Shown here one piece after another: positions 43,558-53,949 of a DNA stretch of 64,000 nt. Each line of letters opens with the position of its first letter. The first letter of the stretch is position 1. Made by a program: the position numbers and the translations under genes. The DNA is from Emiliania huxleyi CCMP1516 (lineage: Eukaryota > Haptophyta > Isochrysidales > Noelaerhabdaceae). Under the pieces are notes generated by a model that worked only from the letters and a program-made list of their open reading frames with translations, ran no database searches and had not been told where the DNA came from. Where the stretch lies: positions 682,023 to 746,022 of the forward strand of contig NW_005200011.1 of the NCBI RefSeq assembly GCF_000372725.1, read 5' to 3'.

Positions 43558-45763
43558 ATGTCGACTGTCAGCCTCGCGCTCCGCGTGGCTGCGCTGGCGA
43601 TCGCAGCTCTTGGGGCAGAAGACGCCGACGATACTACGAATGGAAATGGCGCAGGCCCCTTTGGTCTGGCGGCATTCTTGGCCGCCCTCAATCAGAACGA
43701 CCCGCCTGACCCAAACTCGTACTATGACCCGTTTGACTATTTGGGCATCGACTTTGATAGTGTCACCGAAAACACGTACTCATACTACCCGATTGATGGC
43801 CCGGTTATCATACACCCCGATGCTGGCATCCCCTGCCGCTGCGTCTCTGAAAGCGACCCATTTAGCGGTGCCGGTGCTGGGTCATCAGACGTAAGAGTGG
43901 ACACGTTCGGCTGCAACTGGCATGTGGATCAGGAGCGCTACTACTGCTACGTGCGCGAGTCGTGCGAAGGGAGGATCCCTTCGACCATCATTCCCGGCGC
44001 TCTCTACATCTTTGATTGCGACCCCGATCAATCCAGCTCGAGCGCCGATCCGTCCCTGCCCCCGCCCTCACCCTTGCCAGCGGCCGAACCCTCGCCCTCG
44101 CCCGACCCGTTTGGCGACCTCGTTGATGACTTTTTTGGCGACCTCGACCTCGACTATCTCTACACCATGATTCCTCCCTCCTCCCCGCCAGCTCCGCCCT
44201 TGCCGCCAGTCCCGCCCGCCCCACCGCCGCTGGAGCTGCTGATGGCACAAAACCCTGGCCCATTTGTCATCGGCCCGTGCTCCCTCACTCGCGGAGGCCT
44301 TTGCGCCTCCAGCCCAAGATTCCCCGCCGAGTACTCCCATGGCAACGAGTGCATCATCGCAAACGTCGCGGCGGTGCCGCTGACGGCGCTCGCGTTCAAC
44401 GTGGAGGGCCCAATCGCAGATGACGACCTGTTCCACTGGAATCACTACGGCATCGAGGACCAATGGGGAGAGCCCGGCGCCGGCTGTGTGTACGACTACC
44501 TCACCATCGATGGGGTCAAGTTCTGCGGCACCACAGGCCCGGACGGTGTCGTCCCCATCGAGAGAGTAATTCGGTGGAGGGCCGACAGCTCTACTGGTGG
44601 CTCCCCTGGCAACGGTGCGATTGGCTGGGAGATATGCTGGTCTTCGGACGTGCCTCCTGCCCCCCCGCCCGCGCCGTACCCGCCTCTCCCGTCTCCGCCA
44701 TTAATGTACCCCTCTCCCTCGCTGCCTCCGTCTGCTGTCACCGTGGCGCGGTCCACAGACGAGCTGAGGGCCGCCGTTGATGCAGCCGTCTCGACCGGTG
44801 AGAACGCTTTGATTGAGCTGGACCAGCCGCTCTTCGACCTCGGCGGCGAGCAGATCACCTGCGACGCCCCCATCACCATCGAGATGAGAAGCGCCAGCGA
44901 TGCAGGTGCCGTCACCGCCAGGCGCGAGTGGAAGCCAAGCCCGCCTCTTCTGACGCGCCGGTCCTTGCGCAGGCGCCATCATCGACGCCGGGCGCGAGTC
45001 GCGCCACTTCAACATCAAGAACGGCTGCTCGCTGGTGTTGCGGCGCCTCTCCCTTGTAAATGGCAGGGTGGACATAACCACACCTGGTTCCGATTGCCCC
45101 TTGACGGGATGGATCAACCCCTGCTCGCAACTTGCGGCCAATGAGGCGAAGAGCATGAGTGACGTTCCCATCGTCCCTCCCAACTGCGGTGGGGGTTGCG
45201 GCGGCGGCTCCATCATGGCCTCGGGCGGTGGGTCTCTACTCCTGGAGTCCACCACAATCTCGAACTGTGAAGCGGTGTCGTCAAACGGCGGCGCCATCAA
45301 CGCGGACGGCATGAGCGACGTGACTTTTCGCGACTCAAGCATCAACTTCTGCTCCGCAGAGCATGTGCGCTGGCCTCGCCCCGCACGCAATCATCCCTTT
45401 CGTGCCCCCCGCCCCCCTACAACCCCCCCCCCCTCCTCCCTTCCCTCACCTGCTCCTTGCCTCCCCGTTCCCCAGATGGGCGGCGCAATCAAGATCGGAA
45501 AGGGCACCAAGCTCACGCTGCTCCGCTCCAACATCACCAGCGCGGAGGCCAAAAAGGGGGCCTGCATCGCTCTCGGGGGATCAAACGAGGAGAACGTGAG
45601 GGAGGAGTACGAATACGTGAAGGTGCGGGCAGGATGGACGGATGACACCCTTATTGCATCCTTCATTGATTCGCTTGGCCCCATCGGCAACTACGGCAGC
45701 TACAACACCCTGCTGCTCAAGCATTCGAGCCTCTCCGATCGAGTCGACGGGCGATGCGGTTGA
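43558..45763 (+). CDS. Secreted surface protein with CUB-like and right-handed beta-helix regions
   Basis: Exons 43558-44905, 44973-45364 and 45476-45763 give 675 residues with exact phases. A signal peptide (MSTVSLALRVAALAIAALGA) leads into an Asp-rich, Cys-containing region (CRCVSESDPF...FGCNWHVDQERYYCYVRESC), a Pro-rich hinge, then a module about 150 residues long with paired Cys (CSLTRGGLCASS...GAGCVYDYLTIDGVKFCG) that resembles a CUB domain, a second Pro hinge and a beta-helix-like repeat stretch (LRRLSLVNGRVDI, GGSIMASGGGSLLLESTTIS, GGAINADGMSDVTFRDSS, GGAIKIGKGTKLTLLRSN). Likely extracellular. Intron 1 is GT-AG and opens with an imperfect copy of exon 2; intron 2 is a classical GT-AG with a pyrimidine tract and, being 111 bp without stops, could be retained. 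Confidence 0.7.
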
Positions 45764-46271
45764 GGCTGGTCCGCTGACGCCCGGGCCCCCTCCCTCCTTT
45801 GCGATGACTGTGACGGGCGAACGAGTGTCCATCTTGGTGCCAGCCGAGACGGGAGAATGATGGGAGACAGCTGCGCGGGGAGGGGTAGAGAGACGTGGGG
45901 ACAAGCCACGCGCATGCACATGAAGTTCAAACCTCCCCCCTGGGGCGTTCTTGGGTACTCTTGGACGTGCTGTCGTTCTCGTTGTGTGCGCGGAAGAGGT
46001 CTTTTCAATGTATGTGGCTCTTACGTACATTTTCTGATTATCTAAGATGTGAGACTATGGGTATGATATGTGCAACAGGATAATGTTTGATCTTTCTCCG
46101 CGCCCCCCGCCGTCCAAAAACACCGAAATATAAGTATTGTGCGGAGGGGGGGTAACGAAGGTGAGAGGGCCCCTTTTATCTAGAACTAGACCCCTTTTTG
46201 GCGACATCTCTCATGATTCTCTCTTTTGTTTTAGTTTCATGCGCGACATTATACCTCCCCACCGCGCGTGC
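45764..46271. other. Intergenic between convergent genes, with an inverted repeat-family end
   Basis: 46006-46045 carries the terminal block of the dispersed repeat (ATGTACGTAAGAGCCACATA on the minus strand), an imperfect palindrome. Nothing else seen. Confidence 0.5.
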
Positions 46272-47447
46272 TCACGATGCCACCCGGTGCAACACCCATG
46301 GCAGAGGTCGCGGCAAATGCTCCCGGCACTTTGTCCAGACCCAATTCGGCACGGCGCTGTTGACCTGCAGGCTTGCCGCGGGGGCCGCGAGCGCTCGGAC
46401 GAGCATGAGCGGCAGGCAGCTCCTCTGGGCGCCGCGGAACTCGGAGCGAAAGAATGGCAGAGGGTGGGTGCGGTACAAGCGGAGAAAGCCAGGCAGGGTC
46501 GCATTGCTGAGGGCTCGCCAGAGCAGCTCGAGCCGCGCGTGCACATACGCGTCTCGCGAGACAAAGTCGCCCCCCAGGGCGGCCTCGATGGCGGCGGTTG
46601 CATTTCGAAACGTGTACCGTGCATTTCGTTGCTCGAAGAGAAAGAGCAGCCAGGACACCTCGAGCCAAAAGCCGACATCGATGCACCCCCGCTGCGCGTT
46701 ATGTGCCTGCACGACCGCATCGTAGAAGCCTCTCCCGCTACCCCACGCGGCGCGCACGGCGCTCCAATACTCACGAAAGGCCTCGCGCTCATACCAGAAG
46801 CCCATGTCTTCGAAGAGCGAGGCGGTGAGCGATGGCACCCGCTTCTGCAGCGCTCCGACCGTGAGGCCGCGCGCGTCGCGAAAGAGGTGGAGCGAACACC
46901 ACTTGATTTCGATGGGCGCCTTGTCGTCTTGCCGTCCCGGGCCGGGGGCTAGAGCCGGGGCGTCCGCGTACCACACTTCCCGTCTCGAGGCGGATGCCTC
47001 AAACAGGCTGGCTATCGATACCCTTTTCCACACATAAGCCTCGCTGTCGGTGACGAGCACCCGCACCGCGCCGAGCACCTCGTGAGCGTAGCGCGCCGCA
47101 TAGGCCTTCTTGGTGCAGACGTAGAGCTTGCCGAGCCTTCCCCGGTTCTTGGCGACGGGGAGACTGGTCGACGAGGCCACGCCGTCCAGCCGAAGCACTG
47201 CGTGCGGCAGGTCAACCACCGTCAACATTGGCAGCACCGAGACTTTGAAGCGCTGCTGGTTGCGCGGCAAGCCCGCCTCGTGCGCACGGAAGAGGCTCCA
47301 GAGCGCTGCAGTCTCGTTTGGGCTGCTTGTGATCACCAGAAGTCTGCAGGCGGTCGGGTCGGCAACATTGGCGGCGTACGAGAGGAAGAACTGCAGCAGC
47401 ACGCGGAAGTGGCCCGCGAACGTCGCTATGGCCAGGGCGATGGCCAT
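46272..47447 (-). CDS. Putative GT-A glycosyltransferase-like protein
   Basis: 391 residues from ATG 47447. VRVLVTDSEAYVWKRVSIASLFEAS has a D-x-E motif in a strand-turn setting like the DxD of GT-A transferases, and GCIDVGFWLEVSWLLFLFEQ, GKLYVCTKKAYAARYA and FLRLYRTHPLPFF fit a soluble luminal enzyme; the N-terminus has a short hydrophobic run (MAIALAIATFAGHFRVLL) that could be a signal. Algal genomes hold many such proteins, but I cannot name the family with certainty. A 56-bp imperfect tandem duplication spans the start codon, so the true start could be further upstream. Confidence 0.55.
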   Translation of the reverse strand: MAIALAIATFAGHFRVLLQFFLSYAANVADPTACRLLVITSSPNETAALWSLFRAHEAGLPRNQQRFKVSVLPMLTVVDLPHAVLRLDGVASSTSLPVAKNRGRLGKLYVCTKKAYAARYAHEVLGAVRVLVTDSEAYVWKRVSIASLFEASASRREVWYADAPALAPGPGRQDDKAPIEIKWCSLHLFRDARGLTVGALQKRVPSLTASLFEDMGFWYEREAFREYWSAVRAAWGSGRGFYDAVVQAHNAQRGCIDVGFWLEVSWLLFLFEQRNARYTFRNATAAIEAALGGDFVSRDAYVHARLELLWRALSNATLPGFLRLYRTHPLPFFRSEFRGAQRSCLPLMLVRALAAPAASLQVNSAVPNWVWTKCREHLPRPLPWVLHRVAS

Positions 47448-47945
47448 CACGGCAGCACGCGGAAGTTGCCCGCCAACGTCGCTATGGCAGGGATGGCCAT
47501 CACGGTCGTTTCGGGCACAAGTCTGATCAGGGACGCTAGGCGCTAGTGATGAGCGTGAATTCACACCGCCCTAAAATAAATTTAAATGCGTTTAGCGCCC
47601 TTCTTACCGCTTATTCCATATTCGAATGTCTTCTTACGTTGCTTCTTACGTTGCTCTGATCAGACAGCTAAGAAGTCTGATCAGCAAAGAACAGCGAGCA
47701 GTGACTCAAGAACAACCAACCCTGCCCTAACCATCGGACGCCAACTAGAACCAGCGTGGGGCTCTGACACAGAGGTGAGCTGCCTCCACGGGGAGCTTGG
47801 GACTGCGCGGCACTGCGCCTCACGACGCCCAAGGAAGCCTCGCGGCCAACCCGTCCCCAATTCCATCCAACAATCCCACCGCGGGCTTTCAAATTGCCCA
47901 GCGCCACCCGCCTTGCTACGCCCCCCCCCGCCTAAGTCCACCCTG
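47448..47945. other. Intergenic; second copy of a tandem duplication
   Basis: About 47450-47512 is an imperfect copy of 47393-47449 (GCACGCGGAAG, AACGTCGCTATGGC). Beyond it AT-richer sequence around 47570-47680 and no gene. Confidence 0.5.
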
Positions 47946-50900
47946 TCACGCCGCCTCGAGGATCTCGGTGAGCAGCTGCACAAACTCGGCGCGGTCGACG
48001 TCGCCGGAGTCGTCCGCGTCCATCCGCGACACGATCTCGCTGATGTCGTCGTCCGAGAGGCCCGTGTGGAGCGAGGCGAAGGCCGCCTTGATCTCGGCCA
48101 TCGTGAGGTTGCCCGAGCCGTCCGCGTCCATCATGTCAAAGATCGCCTCCGCCACCTCCTCGGCCGACTCGTCCTCCTCGTCGGTGAGCATGTGCGAGGC
48201 GAACTCGACGAACGAGACGGCGCCGTCGCCGTTCGAGTCGAGCTCCTCGACCAGCTGCAGCAGCTCCGCCTTCTCGAGGCTGGTGCCCATCGACTTCATC
48301 AGCTCGCCCAGCTCGCGCAGGTCGAGCTGCCCGTCCGCCTCGCCGCCCGTGTCAAACGCCTCGAAGACCTGCTTGAGCTCGAGGCCGCGCTTCCGCTTCT
48401 CCTCGGGCAGCGAGCGGAGGAACTCCTCGACGCTTTGCTCGGCGCGCACGCTCTGCGACGCCTCCTCGCGCTTCTTGGCCGCGCGCGTCTTGGAGCGCAT
48501 GCCTTGCAGCAGCTTGGCGGCGGCGGCGAACTGCGCGAGCTTCATCTCTTGCATCACCTTCTTCGTGCACGCCTTGTCCCAAAACTCCTCGACAGAGAGC
48601 GTGTAGATCATCGGCGCGAGCGCGTCGGGCACCGTCAGGATCATGAGCGAGAGAATCGGGTAGACGCCGATGGCGATCCGCGGGTCGAACCAGGCGGGGA
48701 ACGTGTAGCCGAAGAGCGTGTACCCCTTGGCCGGCTTGATGAAGATGACCATGATGGTGAGGTAGAGCGCCGAGAAGAGCAGCATCGCCTGCACAAACAG
48801 CTGCCCGCCGTGCACCGCAGCGTGGCGCTGGTCGTGACCGCCGCCGTGCCCGCCGCCGCCGCCGCCACCATGCCCGCCGCCGCCGCCGTGCCCGCCGCCG
48901 CCGCCGTGCCCGCCGCCGTGCCCGTGCCCGCCGCCCTTGACGCGCAGGCGGTAGAGGCCGAGCTGGCGAGAGACGCCCTTTTGGACGCGGGTGAGCTTCC
49001 AGGTGCCGGCGCTGAGGGTCTGCACGGGCGTCGCGTTCACCTCCTTGATGAGCGGCGCCTCGAGCTCCGCGTCGTCGTCGATCGGGCCCGAGCCCGCGAA
49101 CGAGCGCACGAGCCGGAGGGAGGGCGCGTCCGACACGGCGCGCACCTGCTCCTCGGGCGGCTCGGAGGAGGGGCCGATCGGGAGGAGGCGCTCGAGGACG
49201 ACGTTGTAGTGCTCGAGCACCACCTGTTAGCCGCGAGCACCCGAGATCACCCGAGATTCCGCGAGATCGTGTCGCGGCGCTCGAGCACCGCCTGCGCGGC
49301 GCCGAGCACGGCCCAGCCGAGCGTGATCAGCAGCCACAGGGTGAGCGGCTCGCCAAAGAGCGTCACCGTGGAGAGCTCCTCGCCGCACTCGATGAGCGCC
49401 GTCATGACGAGGAGCGAGACGAGCCACGACGAGTTTGCGAGGTGCAGCGTGTGCTCCAGGAACGACTTTGCGCACTCCTGCTGGTAGTTTGAGAACTGGA
49501 AGTCGGCGGGCAGCATCTCGCGCCCGCCCTTGCCGCCGCCCACCGGCGCGTCGCCCAGGATGAACCGGTGGCGCAGCATCTGGAACCGCGCCCGCTGCTT
49601 GGCCTCGGCGAGCAGCCACTTGCAGCGGACATACGCGCACGGCGAGGGGCGGCGCAGCCGCTGCGGGCCACTCACCTGCGGCGGCGTCTCTGCCGGCTTG
49701 GGCGCGATCCGCTCCTCCATCGGCGCGCGCTTCACCTTGCCGTTCTCGAGGGTGACGTACCGCGCCGAGCGCGTGAAGCGCGCGATCTGCGGCTCCTGCT
49801 CGGGCGAGGCGAGGGGCGGAGAGGTGGGTTGGCAGTGGGTCGGCAGTGGGCCGGGAGCGGGACGGGAGCGGGCCGGGAGCGGGCCGGGAGTGGGTCGGGA
49901 GTGTCACCTGCTCCGGCCAGACGTCGCGGATGGTCTGCCCGGTCTGCAGCGCGAGCTGTCCGGCGGCGTGCCTGAGGTCCTCCTGGCAGACGAGGTAGCC
50001 TACGCGGCTCCGAAGACGGTCCGGCGGAGGGGGCGGCGAGTCTGAGGTCCTCTGGCGGGGCTCAGGTGGTGGCCGTAGTCCTCAACGGAGGGGCCCTCGG
50101 AGCCGCCCTTCGCCTTTGCGAGCCGGCCGTAGTAGATGATCTGCGTCTCGTGCGCGTCGAGGATCTGCTCGCGCTTTGCGACGCAGGCGAGCAGCCAGAG
50201 GGCCCACATGAGGAAGAGGACGAGCACGAAGAAGAGCGCAAAGTGGATCTTCTCGAACATGTGCACCAGGTGCTCGTCGTCCTCGAAGACCGCCTCGGAG
50301 ATGTGCTGCAGCACCTGGTGGGCTCACAGAGAGGCGCCTCAGAGTGATTGCTTGCTTGGCGGATGAAGACCGCGTCCCTGTGTGGTGCGTCGCCTCGGAC
50401 TGCAGCAGGATGAAGGTGACGAGGGCGAGGAAGCCGAGCACGGTCAGCTCGCCCCAGATGCGCTCGAGGACGGGGCGGTACTTGCGGAACTTCTCCTCGA
50501 CCACCTCCTTGCCGTTCTCGAAGATGAGCGTGAAGATGACCAGCACGATGATGATGGACAGCTGCGCCTGCGCCTCGACGAACCCCTCGACGTGGTGCGC
50601 CGCATGGTGCACGGCGGCGTGGGCGGCGTGGTGGACCGCGGAGGCGGTGCGCTGCACGTGGTGGTACCAGTGCGGCTTCTTGCACGTGCCGCAGGTGAGC
50701 GGGCAGTAGAAGGCGACCGTCTCCGCGTTGTGCTCCGCGTCGCAGTCGGCCGAGCCAATGAGAGGCGTGAGGTCTTGGCATGTGCGGCTGTCGGACGTCG
50801 GGTCGGGACCGTCCCACTTGTAGTGGGGGTCGTCGTAGCAGCCGCCCTCCTCCTCCTCCTCGCCCTCCTCCTCCCCGTGCCCTCCCTCCTCCTCCGCGCC

Positions 50901-51251
50901 GTGAGCCGACAGCCGCCGGTGGGCCGCAGCCTCAGGGTGCGAGGCGGCAAAGCTGGTCGTGGCGTCGTGTAGGTTGTGCGTAAAGGTAAAGATGGCGTCT
51001 CCGCCGTGGGCCGCCGCCTCCGCGTCGGCGCCGTGGCCCGCGACCGCCTCGTGCCCGCCGTGGCCCTCGGCGTGCCCGCCGTGACCCTCCGTTTCTGCCG
51101 CGCCGTGCCCGTGCTCGCCGCCGTGCTCGCCGTGGCCGTGCGCATGAGCCTTCTCAAAGGCGGAGAAGCCCCAGCAGACGAAGGGCAGCGCGAGCGTCAG
51201 GATCAGCGTCCACGCCTGCCGCTTTGCCCACCACTTGAAGATGGATGGCAT
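47946..51251 (-). CDS. MLO-like seven-helix protein with ShKT domain and C-terminal EF-hands
   Basis: Minus-strand exons 51251-50394, 50314-50062, 49999-49908, 49795-49292 and 49223-47946 join to 994 residues. Order: signal-anchor helix (residues 14-30), His/Gly-rich loop (35-125), ShKT-like six-Cys module (CYDDPHYKW...CDAE...YCPLTCGTC, 138-190), helix LSIIIVLVIFTLIF, then FRKYRPVLERIWGELTVLGFLALVTF, the MLO signature region, HMFEKIHFALFFVLVLFLMW, the conserved MLO loop RFQMLRHRFIL...FQFSNYQQECAKSFLEHTLHL, further helices, a second Gly/His tract (GGGHGHGGGHGG) and four EF-hand-like loops (DSNGDGAVSFVEF, DADGSGNLTMAE, DADDSGDVDRAEF, one weaker). Plant MLO proteins bind calmodulin at the C-terminus; here the calcium sensor is built in. 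Plasma-membrane calcium-linked role inferred. GC-AG introns dominate. A CAG at 51326 may join a further 5' exon. Confidence 0.75.
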
Positions 51252-51568
51252 CGGCGATTTGGCCGAGTAGCGCCGCCGCCGGTCGGCGTCGAGTTGAGCC
51301 TTGAGCTTGGAGTTGCCGATCTGCAGGCGACGCGCGAGAGGCGGGCTGTCACGCGCGGGCGCGAGGCTGGGGCGCACACGGGCCGTGCTTTGCGCGCCTG
51401 GCTCAGTTCGTCGTCGTCAGCTGTCCTCATGCTTGGTTATCCTGCCCCCCCTGGGGCTTTGTGGTGGCAGCCTCCCTGATGGCGCCGCGTTTGGTTTTTC
51501 TCGTTTTGGGAGTCTGTCCAGTCCTGGCTCAGGTCCTGGCTGTTCTTCACCTTTCTACCTACCTACGC

Positions 51569-52068
51569 AAGTGTGCAGTATTTTTGCTTGGCCGTACATC
51601 ATGATGAAATTCTGCAAAAACCTGGCCGGCCCCTGCCCAGCCCCTACCTACCTACCTACCTACCTACCTTACTTATGGGAAACTAAAAAAGCATTGCTGG
51701 GATGGGTGAAGGACTGAAGGTGGGGTATACTGACCAACAAAGTGATGGCTGGTGGTACTCTCCTGCAACCACAGTCCTTCCTGTGACATGGCAGGCCACT
51801 CTCAAGAAGGAAGAGAACTCTGTGTGACACATTTCTTGTTGGCTTCTAAAAATCTCTCTCTCAAGCCCTACAAGCACCAGATCACACACTTGCAAAACAC
51901 ACACACACTTGGGGAGGGTTGACATCGTGATTTCCGCGGAAAATTTCTTTTTCTGCTGTGAAATTTCCGGCGTGAAGAGAGGGAACCCCCGACGGGAGGC
52001 CCAGGCCTACCCTACCTTGTACCTACCCCGTCATGTACTGTACGGCCAAGCAAAAATACTACACACTT
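51569..52068. mobile_element. MITE, diverged relative of the 29.1-kb element, inverted
   Basis: 500 bp with 30-bp TIRs (AAGTGTG, then AGTATTTTTGCTTGGCCGT; one mismatch). Internal blocks such as TTGACATCGTGATTTCCGCG and CTACCTACC repeats match the 29.1-kb MITE in the opposite orientation. No clear target duplication. Upstream 51541-51567 repeats a block also at 55.7 kb and, inverted, at 5.0 kb. Confidence 0.75.
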
Positions 52069-52356
52069 GAGTCTCGTGGGATTTCGTGGGGCTAAAGCGT
52101 AAACGAGGTGGGCACGACGCGAGGTGGCACGACGCGAGTCGGGTGGCGCGTGGAGCCTCCTACCTGGGGTCCTCTATGGTACGGGACGCCTTCGTTGTTT
52201 GTTTGAGTTGGCTACAGCCTACACCCCAAAACGGGCAACGGCCAACGGCAACGCCCGCGAGAGATGCGAGAGAAGCGATGAGCGAGACACAGAGAGTGAG
52301 AGAGAATCTCATTCACAACCGTAAACACAAAAAATCTCCGCAGAAACTGTGTGCAT
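52069..52356. other. Intergenic
   Basis: 3' flank of the minus-strand GH130-like gene; no feature recognised. Confidence 0.35.
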
Positions 52357-53429
52357 TTATTTCAACGTTCTTGCATGCTCCACACTCACCACGGCGCTCC
52401 CGACGACCGCGTCCGCCCCGCCAAAGTACAGCCTGAACCGATCGTGGCCGATTGCGTGCGCCGCCTCGACAAAAGCGACCTGCGGCATGTTGCACGTGTA
52501 CGGCTTGGCTCCCGCCATCCAAGGCAGCGAAGCCGGCGACCAGAGAGGTGACGCCGCGCTGGCGAGCACGCGTGTCGGGTCGTCGCCGTCGAGGACGGCC
52601 CACGCCGGCTGGTAGGCGCTACCCGCTGCCTTCCACGAGTTGAAGAAGAAGACGTAGTTGCCGTCCGCGAGCCGCAGCGGCGGCGGGCCAGCCTCGACGT
52701 TCGCGTTGCCCCACGCGGTCCCGCGGAGAAACGGCTCGCCGGGCTGCCAGCGAAGCAGGTCGCTCGAGCGGGAGACGCGGATCTCCCCCGCGCCGTAAAA
52801 CAAGTAGTGCGGCGGCGCGGCGCGGATCAGCAGCGCCGCGCTCTTGTGCGGACCCTCAAAGACCGTGCCATGCCGCGTCCAGCTCGATGCCTAGCGTATC
52901 AAACAACAGTGAGCCGAGCGAGGAGAGCGGCACCGAGGAGCACACACATATACATGCAGCGCGGTGCCGAGGTGGGGTCGGGCGTGGTCGCGAGGCTGAG
53001 CCGAATGTCGCCGCTGACCGACCAGGCCGTGTAGAACATATAGTACATCCCAGTGCGATCGTCGTAGGCCAGCCTGGGATCCTCCGTACCTCGTTCGTCC
53101 GCTGCATCGTGCGGCGCAAACACGACGTCCGAAAGCTTGGCGAAGACGGGCGCGCTGCTGGTGTGGTTGTCGTCGCTAAGGAGCGCGGAAAATGAGAGGG
53201 CCGACGCGTTTCGCGGCCCGCTGCCAGCGCACGCCACGCACCGACCGCCAGCGACCGCAGAGCAGTTTTGGCTGCGCACGAGGAGGCCGGACGTCCAGCG
53301 TGTGGAGGCCGATGGCGCCACCCAAGCCGGGTTGAAGGATTGCTGGAATCGCGACGTGCCGTCGACAAAGCTGAGCACAGGAGTGGCGTCGACAGTCGCA
53401 GAGGCTCGCCAGTGGCTGGTGTTGGTCAT
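52357..53429 (-). CDS. GH130-like glycoside hydrolase/phosphorylase (five-bladed propeller)
   Basis: Exons 53429-52968 and 52890-52357 give 331 residues, close to the family's usual 330-360. Motifs: FNPAWVAPS, GTEDPRLAYDDRTGMYYMFYTAW (the EDPR acid), WTRHGTVFEGPHKSAALL, VEAGPPPLRLADGNYVFF and PYTCNMPQVAFVEA...RLYFGGADAVVGSAVV, which follow the order seen in GH130 beta-mannosidases/mannosyl phosphorylases. A signal peptide is not visible, so a 5' exon may be missing; GH130 enzymes can also be intracellular. The 77-bp intron is GC-AG and its start (GCACCGCGCTG) mirrors the next exon (GCATCGAGCTG). Assignment to GH130 rather than GH32/43 is moderately sure. Confidence 0.7.
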
Positions 53430-53596
53430 CCGCAGAGAGAGACAAAGTTGTTCTTGTATCCGGGCGTCTGTTCTCGGCTCGCCACGAAAGATTTCGCGCG
53501 GCCGAACACAGCGTTTCGTTTTTTCTCACACCACGTGCCTCTGCACGTCCGTTCTTGAAAAAGTGGGTGGGTGGGTAAACGCTTCGTAGGCCCCGG

Positions 53597-53673
53597 ATGG
53601 TGAGTGGGTGGGTGGGTGGGTGGTGGGTGGGCGGGTGGGTGGGTGGGTGGGTGGGTGGGTGGGTGGGTGGGTG
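53597..53673. repeat. (GGGT)n array
   Basis: About 18 GGGT units, a strong G-quadruplex candidate, 170 bp upstream of the GH130-like start. Confidence 0.9.
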
Positions 53674-53949
53674 CATTTGTCGTTTCTCTCTCCGTTCGCG
53701 CGCGTCTTCGAGGCACAGCTCTCGTCGTTGCCACAGCATGTCGTTCCTCGCACCGTGCCCACGCGACGGCACCAGCTGACCGAGATCGCGCTCCCTGACG
53801 GCTGCCGCGTGCCTTACGGGGGCGGCTTACGGCGCGCTCAACAAGTGTCAAGTCATCCGAGGGCGGACTGCTGTTACGCTCGACGGAGTGCGACGCCGCT
53901 CCAGCAGCTCGAGGGGTTCAAACGCGAGGCGACCATCGTCTCCGCCGAG

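Noticed and set aside
47586-49487. 633-codon plus-strand frame over the MLO gene
   Set aside because: Antisense shadow of the EF-hand exon; no homology.
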